Assembly (NCBI GenBank): GCA_944322325.1
Contig: CALUOQ010000020.1
Location: 1 to 34,010 of the forward strand
Direction: 5' to 3'
DNA from: an uncultured Alloprevotella sp.
GTDB taxonomy: Bacteria > Bacteroidota > Bacteroidia > Bacteroidales > Bacteroidaceae
Length of the DNA stretch: 34,010 bases
Below are positions 32,103-34,010 of this stretch, piece by piece; position 1 is the first letter of the stretch; every line of letters begins with the position of its first letter. The translations under genes and the position numbers were made by a program. Below the pieces are notes generated by a model. The model was not told the DNA's origin. It made no database searches and was given only the letters and a program-made list of their open reading frames with translations.

Positions 32103-33301
32103 CGCTCTCCATCATCATCGTCAGCTACAACGTTAAATACTACCTGGAGCAGTGTCTGCACTCGGTCTGGGCCGCCGCACGCGATATCGACACCGAGGTG
32201 TTCGTCGTCGACAACTGCTCGACCGACGGCAGTCTCGCCTACCTGAGCCAGCGTTTCCCCCAGGCGGATTACCCCAACCTGCACTTCATCGAGAACACGC
32301 ACAACGTCGGTTTCGGCCGCGCCAACAACCAGGCCGCCACACAGGCCACCGGACGATACGTCCTGTTCCTGAACCCCGACACGGTGCTGACCGACACGAC
32401 GCTAACGGACTGCCTTGCGTTTGCCGACCAGCACCCTGAGCTGGGCGCCCTCGGCGTCAGGATGCTGAAGTCCAACGGACAGTTTGCCTACGAGTCGCGC
32501 CGCGGCCTGCCCACGCCGTGGACCGCCTTCTGCAAGATGTGCGGCCTCTGTCAGTTGTTTCCCAAGTCGCGCCTTTTCGGACGCTACTACATGCGCTACC
32601 TCGACGCCACCCGGCCCAACATCATCGAAATCACGTCGGGCGCCTTCATGATGGCGCCGCGCACCGCACTGGAGCGGAGCGGCCTCTTTGACGAGGACTT
32701 CTTCATGTACGGTGAAGACATCGACCTTTCGTACCGGCTTATCAAGAACGGATTTACCAACTACTACATTCCCACCCCTATCCTGCACTACAAGGGAGAG
32801 AGTACGCAGAAAAGCTCTTACCGGTACGTCCATGTCTTCTACCGCGCCATGCTCATTTTCTTCAACAAACATTACCGCCACTACGGTTTCTGGCTCTCGC
32901 TCCCCATCCAGGCCGCCATCTATTTCCGGGCCATCATCGCCATGCTCCAACAGGCCAGCGACCACTTCCGCCGCCTGCTGACCCTCGGCGAACGCGAACC
33001 CGAAGTCAGGATGCTGTTCCTCGGCAGCCCGGCAAACATCGACCGGGTGAAGCGACTCAACCAAACTTGGCAACTGAGCCTGGACTACGTCGCAGTCAAC
33101 CGCTGCAACGACCTGCCCCGAGGCCACTTGGACCTGCACCGTGACTTGTCCCCATACCAGTACATCGTCTACGATACATCGCTTTTCTGCTACGTAGACA
33201 TCTTCCGCATCTTTGCGGAGGACAAGGCGGGGAAGCGCCAAATGGGTTTCTACTCGCCGCAAACCGAAGTGCTGACCACCAATGCAATGGCCCTGACATG
33301 A
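32099..33301 (+). CDS. Glycosyltransferase family 2 with C-terminal extension
   Basis: A 400-residue GT-A enzyme: SIIIVSYNVKYYLEQCL (4-20), VVDNCSTDGS with D38 (36-45), GFGRANNQA (71-79), metal-binding DxD-like NPDT with D94, the SGAFMMAPR block (180-188) and the catalytic GEDIDLSYR with E206/D207/D209. It resembles rhamnosyl-type GT2 enzymes of cell-surface glycans. After the catalytic part (to about 300) an extra region of about 100 residues contains LFLGSPANIDRVKRL, of unknown role. The start overlaps the membrane protein gene and the stop overlaps the GNAT gene, both ATGA. Confidence 0.92.
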   Translation: MTLSIIIVSYNVKYYLEQCLHSVWAAARDIDTEVFVVDNCSTDGSLAYLSQRFPQADYPNLHFIENTHNVGFGRANNQAATQATGRYVLFLNPDTVLTDTTLTDCLAFADQHPELGALGVRMLKSNGQFAYESRRGLPTPWTAFCKMCGLCQLFPKSRLFGRYYMRYLDATRPNIIEITSGAFMMAPRTALERSGLFDEDFFMYGEDIDLSYRLIKNGFTNYYIPTPILHYKGESTQKSSYRYVHVFYRAMLIFFNKHYRHYGFWLSLPIQAAIYFRAIIAMLQQASDHFRRLLTLGEREPEVRMLFLGSPANIDRVKRLNQTWQLSLDYVAVNRCNDLPRGHLDLHRDLSPYQYIVYDTSLFCYVDIFRIFAEDKAGKRQMGFYSPQTEVLTTNAMALT

Positions 33302-33852
33302 ACAACTGGCTTCAAGACAAAAACGTCAGCCTCCGGGCCCTCGAGCCGGAAGACCTGGAGCTCCTGTACACCATCGAGAACTACCCCGAGAACTGGTTCG
33401 TCGGTTCGAGCACCCCGCCCTACTCTCGCTACGCGCTGAAACAGTACATTGCCGCCCAGCCTCGCGACATCTACGACAGTGGCGAAATGCGCCTGGCCAT
33501 CTGTGCTCCCGACGGACATGCCGTCGGACTCCTCGACCTCATCAACATCGACCCCTACAACCTCAAGGCCGAAGTCGGCATCGCCCTTCTCGCCGAGGAA
33601 CGCGGCAAAGGCTACGCCCGCACCTCCCTACGACTCCTCGAAGGTTTCGCCCGCGAGAACCTGCACCTTCACCTGCTCTACGCCTACGTCTCGCGAACGA
33701 ACAATCCCGAAAGCCGCAATCTGTTCACGAAAGCCGGATACGCGGAAAGTGCCGTCCTGCCCGAGTGGCATCGCCGCGGCCCCGCATACGAGGATGTATC
33801 GGTGTTTTGCAAGCTGCTATCAAAAAAATCAGCAAAAGAGTTGGACGGATAA
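33298..33852 (+). CDS. GNAT-family N-acetyltransferase
   Basis: A 184-residue protein of the RimJ/RimL/SpeG-like branch. It starts MNNWLQDKNVSLRALEPEDLE and has the acetyl-CoA-binding block GIALLAEERGKGYARTSLRLL (94-114, with the R/Q-x-x-G-x-G/A motif as ERGKGYA) and the C-terminal strand-helix segment LYAYVSRTNNPESRNLFTKAGY (127-148). It transfers an acetyl group to an amine of a protein or small molecule; the substrate is unknown. The start overlaps the GT2 stop (ATGA), so it is in the recR operon. Confidence 0.9.
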   Translation: MNNWLQDKNVSLRALEPEDLELLYTIENYPENWFVGSSTPPYSRYALKQYIAAQPRDIYDSGEMRLAICAPDGHAVGLLDLINIDPYNLKAEVGIALLAEERGKGYARTSLRLLEGFARENLHLHLLYAYVSRTNNPESRNLFTKAGYAESAVLPEWHRRGPAYEDVSVFCKLLSKKSAKELDG

Positions 33853-33871
33853 AAAAAAGTTCATACCTTTG
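33841..33871 (+). promoter_or_regulatory. Promoter of tRNA-Asp
   Basis: TTG (33841-33843), 20 bp, then TACCTTTG (33864-33871). The -33 element lies inside the last codons of the GNAT gene. A run of eight As follows in the spacer. Confidence 0.82.
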
Positions 33872-33917
33872 CATCGCTTTTGAGAGAAGAAGCGATTTGA
33901 ATGAAATAATGAATAAC

Positions 33918-33991
33918 GGTGCGTTAGTTCAGCTGGTTAGAATACATGCCTGTCACGCATGGGGTCACGGGTTCGAGTCCCGTACGCACCG
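33918..33991 (+). tRNA. tRNA-Asp (anticodon GTC)
   Basis: A 74-base cloverleaf: acceptor GGTGCGT/ACGCACC, anticodon stem CATGC/GCATG with loop CTGTCAC (GTC at 33952-33954), T-arm ACGGG-TTCGAGT-CCCGT, and discriminator G, typical of tRNA-Asp. CCA not encoded. Confidence 0.95.
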
Positions 33992-34010
33992 CTTACGAAA
34001 AAAGACTGAA

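Overview
The window looks like a chromosome segment from a GC-rich member of the Bacteroidales (phylum Bacteroidota), probably Prevotellaceae-like. The support is: promoters of the Bacteroidota type (TTG, 19-20 bp, TAnnTTTG) in front of several genes and tRNAs; a large secreted protein ending in a type IX secretion sorting tail; family 95 glycoside hydrolases; the recR / membrane protein / GT2 / GNAT gene order; and tRNA genes without an encoded CCA. The genus cannot be fixed from this sequence alone. Most genes are roughly 60% GC by eye; the interval 5139-5975 is clearly more AT-rich.

Layout. 225-5067 (+): two secreted GH95-type glycosidases in tandem, closed by a long hairpin. 5139-6908 (-): an AT-rich hypothetical gene interrupted by one in-frame TGA, and a secreted endonuclease/exonuclease/phosphatase protein. 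7015-11931 (-): an export operon of TolC-type outer membrane factor, HlyD-type adaptor and two ABC-2 type permeases, with no ATPase. 12067-16425 (-): tex, then a patatin-type outer-membrane phospholipase. 16841-19342 (+): a secreted protein with three hydrolase domains (SGNH, alpha/beta hydrolase, SGNH). 19472-19545: tRNA-Met. 19951-22659 (-): a 902-residue secreted protein of unknown function. 22660-23641: nearly 1 kb without a convincing gene but with repeats and hairpins. 23642-25640 (+): lipid-linked sugar transferase, small membrane protein and GT4 glycosyltransferase. 25724-25893 (-): two identical tRNA-Arg(ACG) genes. 26175-28879 (-): htpG and a SPOR lipoprotein. 29056-30912 (-): engB and a sensor histidine kinase. 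31033-33852 (+): recR, a membrane protein, a GT2 glycosyltransferase and a GNAT acetyltransferase, followed by tRNA-Asp.

Genes likely to work together: the GH95 pair and perhaps the triple hydrolase in removing sugars and acyl groups from complex glycans (no SusC/SusD genes are in the window); the export operon in efflux or secretion; the sugar transferase and GT4 in starting and extending an undecaprenyl-linked glycan. The rest is mainly housekeeping.

The most unusual structure is a family of short tandem arrays with an exact 21-bp period at four intergenic sites (38-121, 6972-7055, 16612-16716, 22889-22951). Each unit carries one A/T tract and all align to one consensus. A period of 21 bp is two turns of B-DNA, so the A/T tracts lie on the same face of the helix. 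I do not recognise this repeat family.
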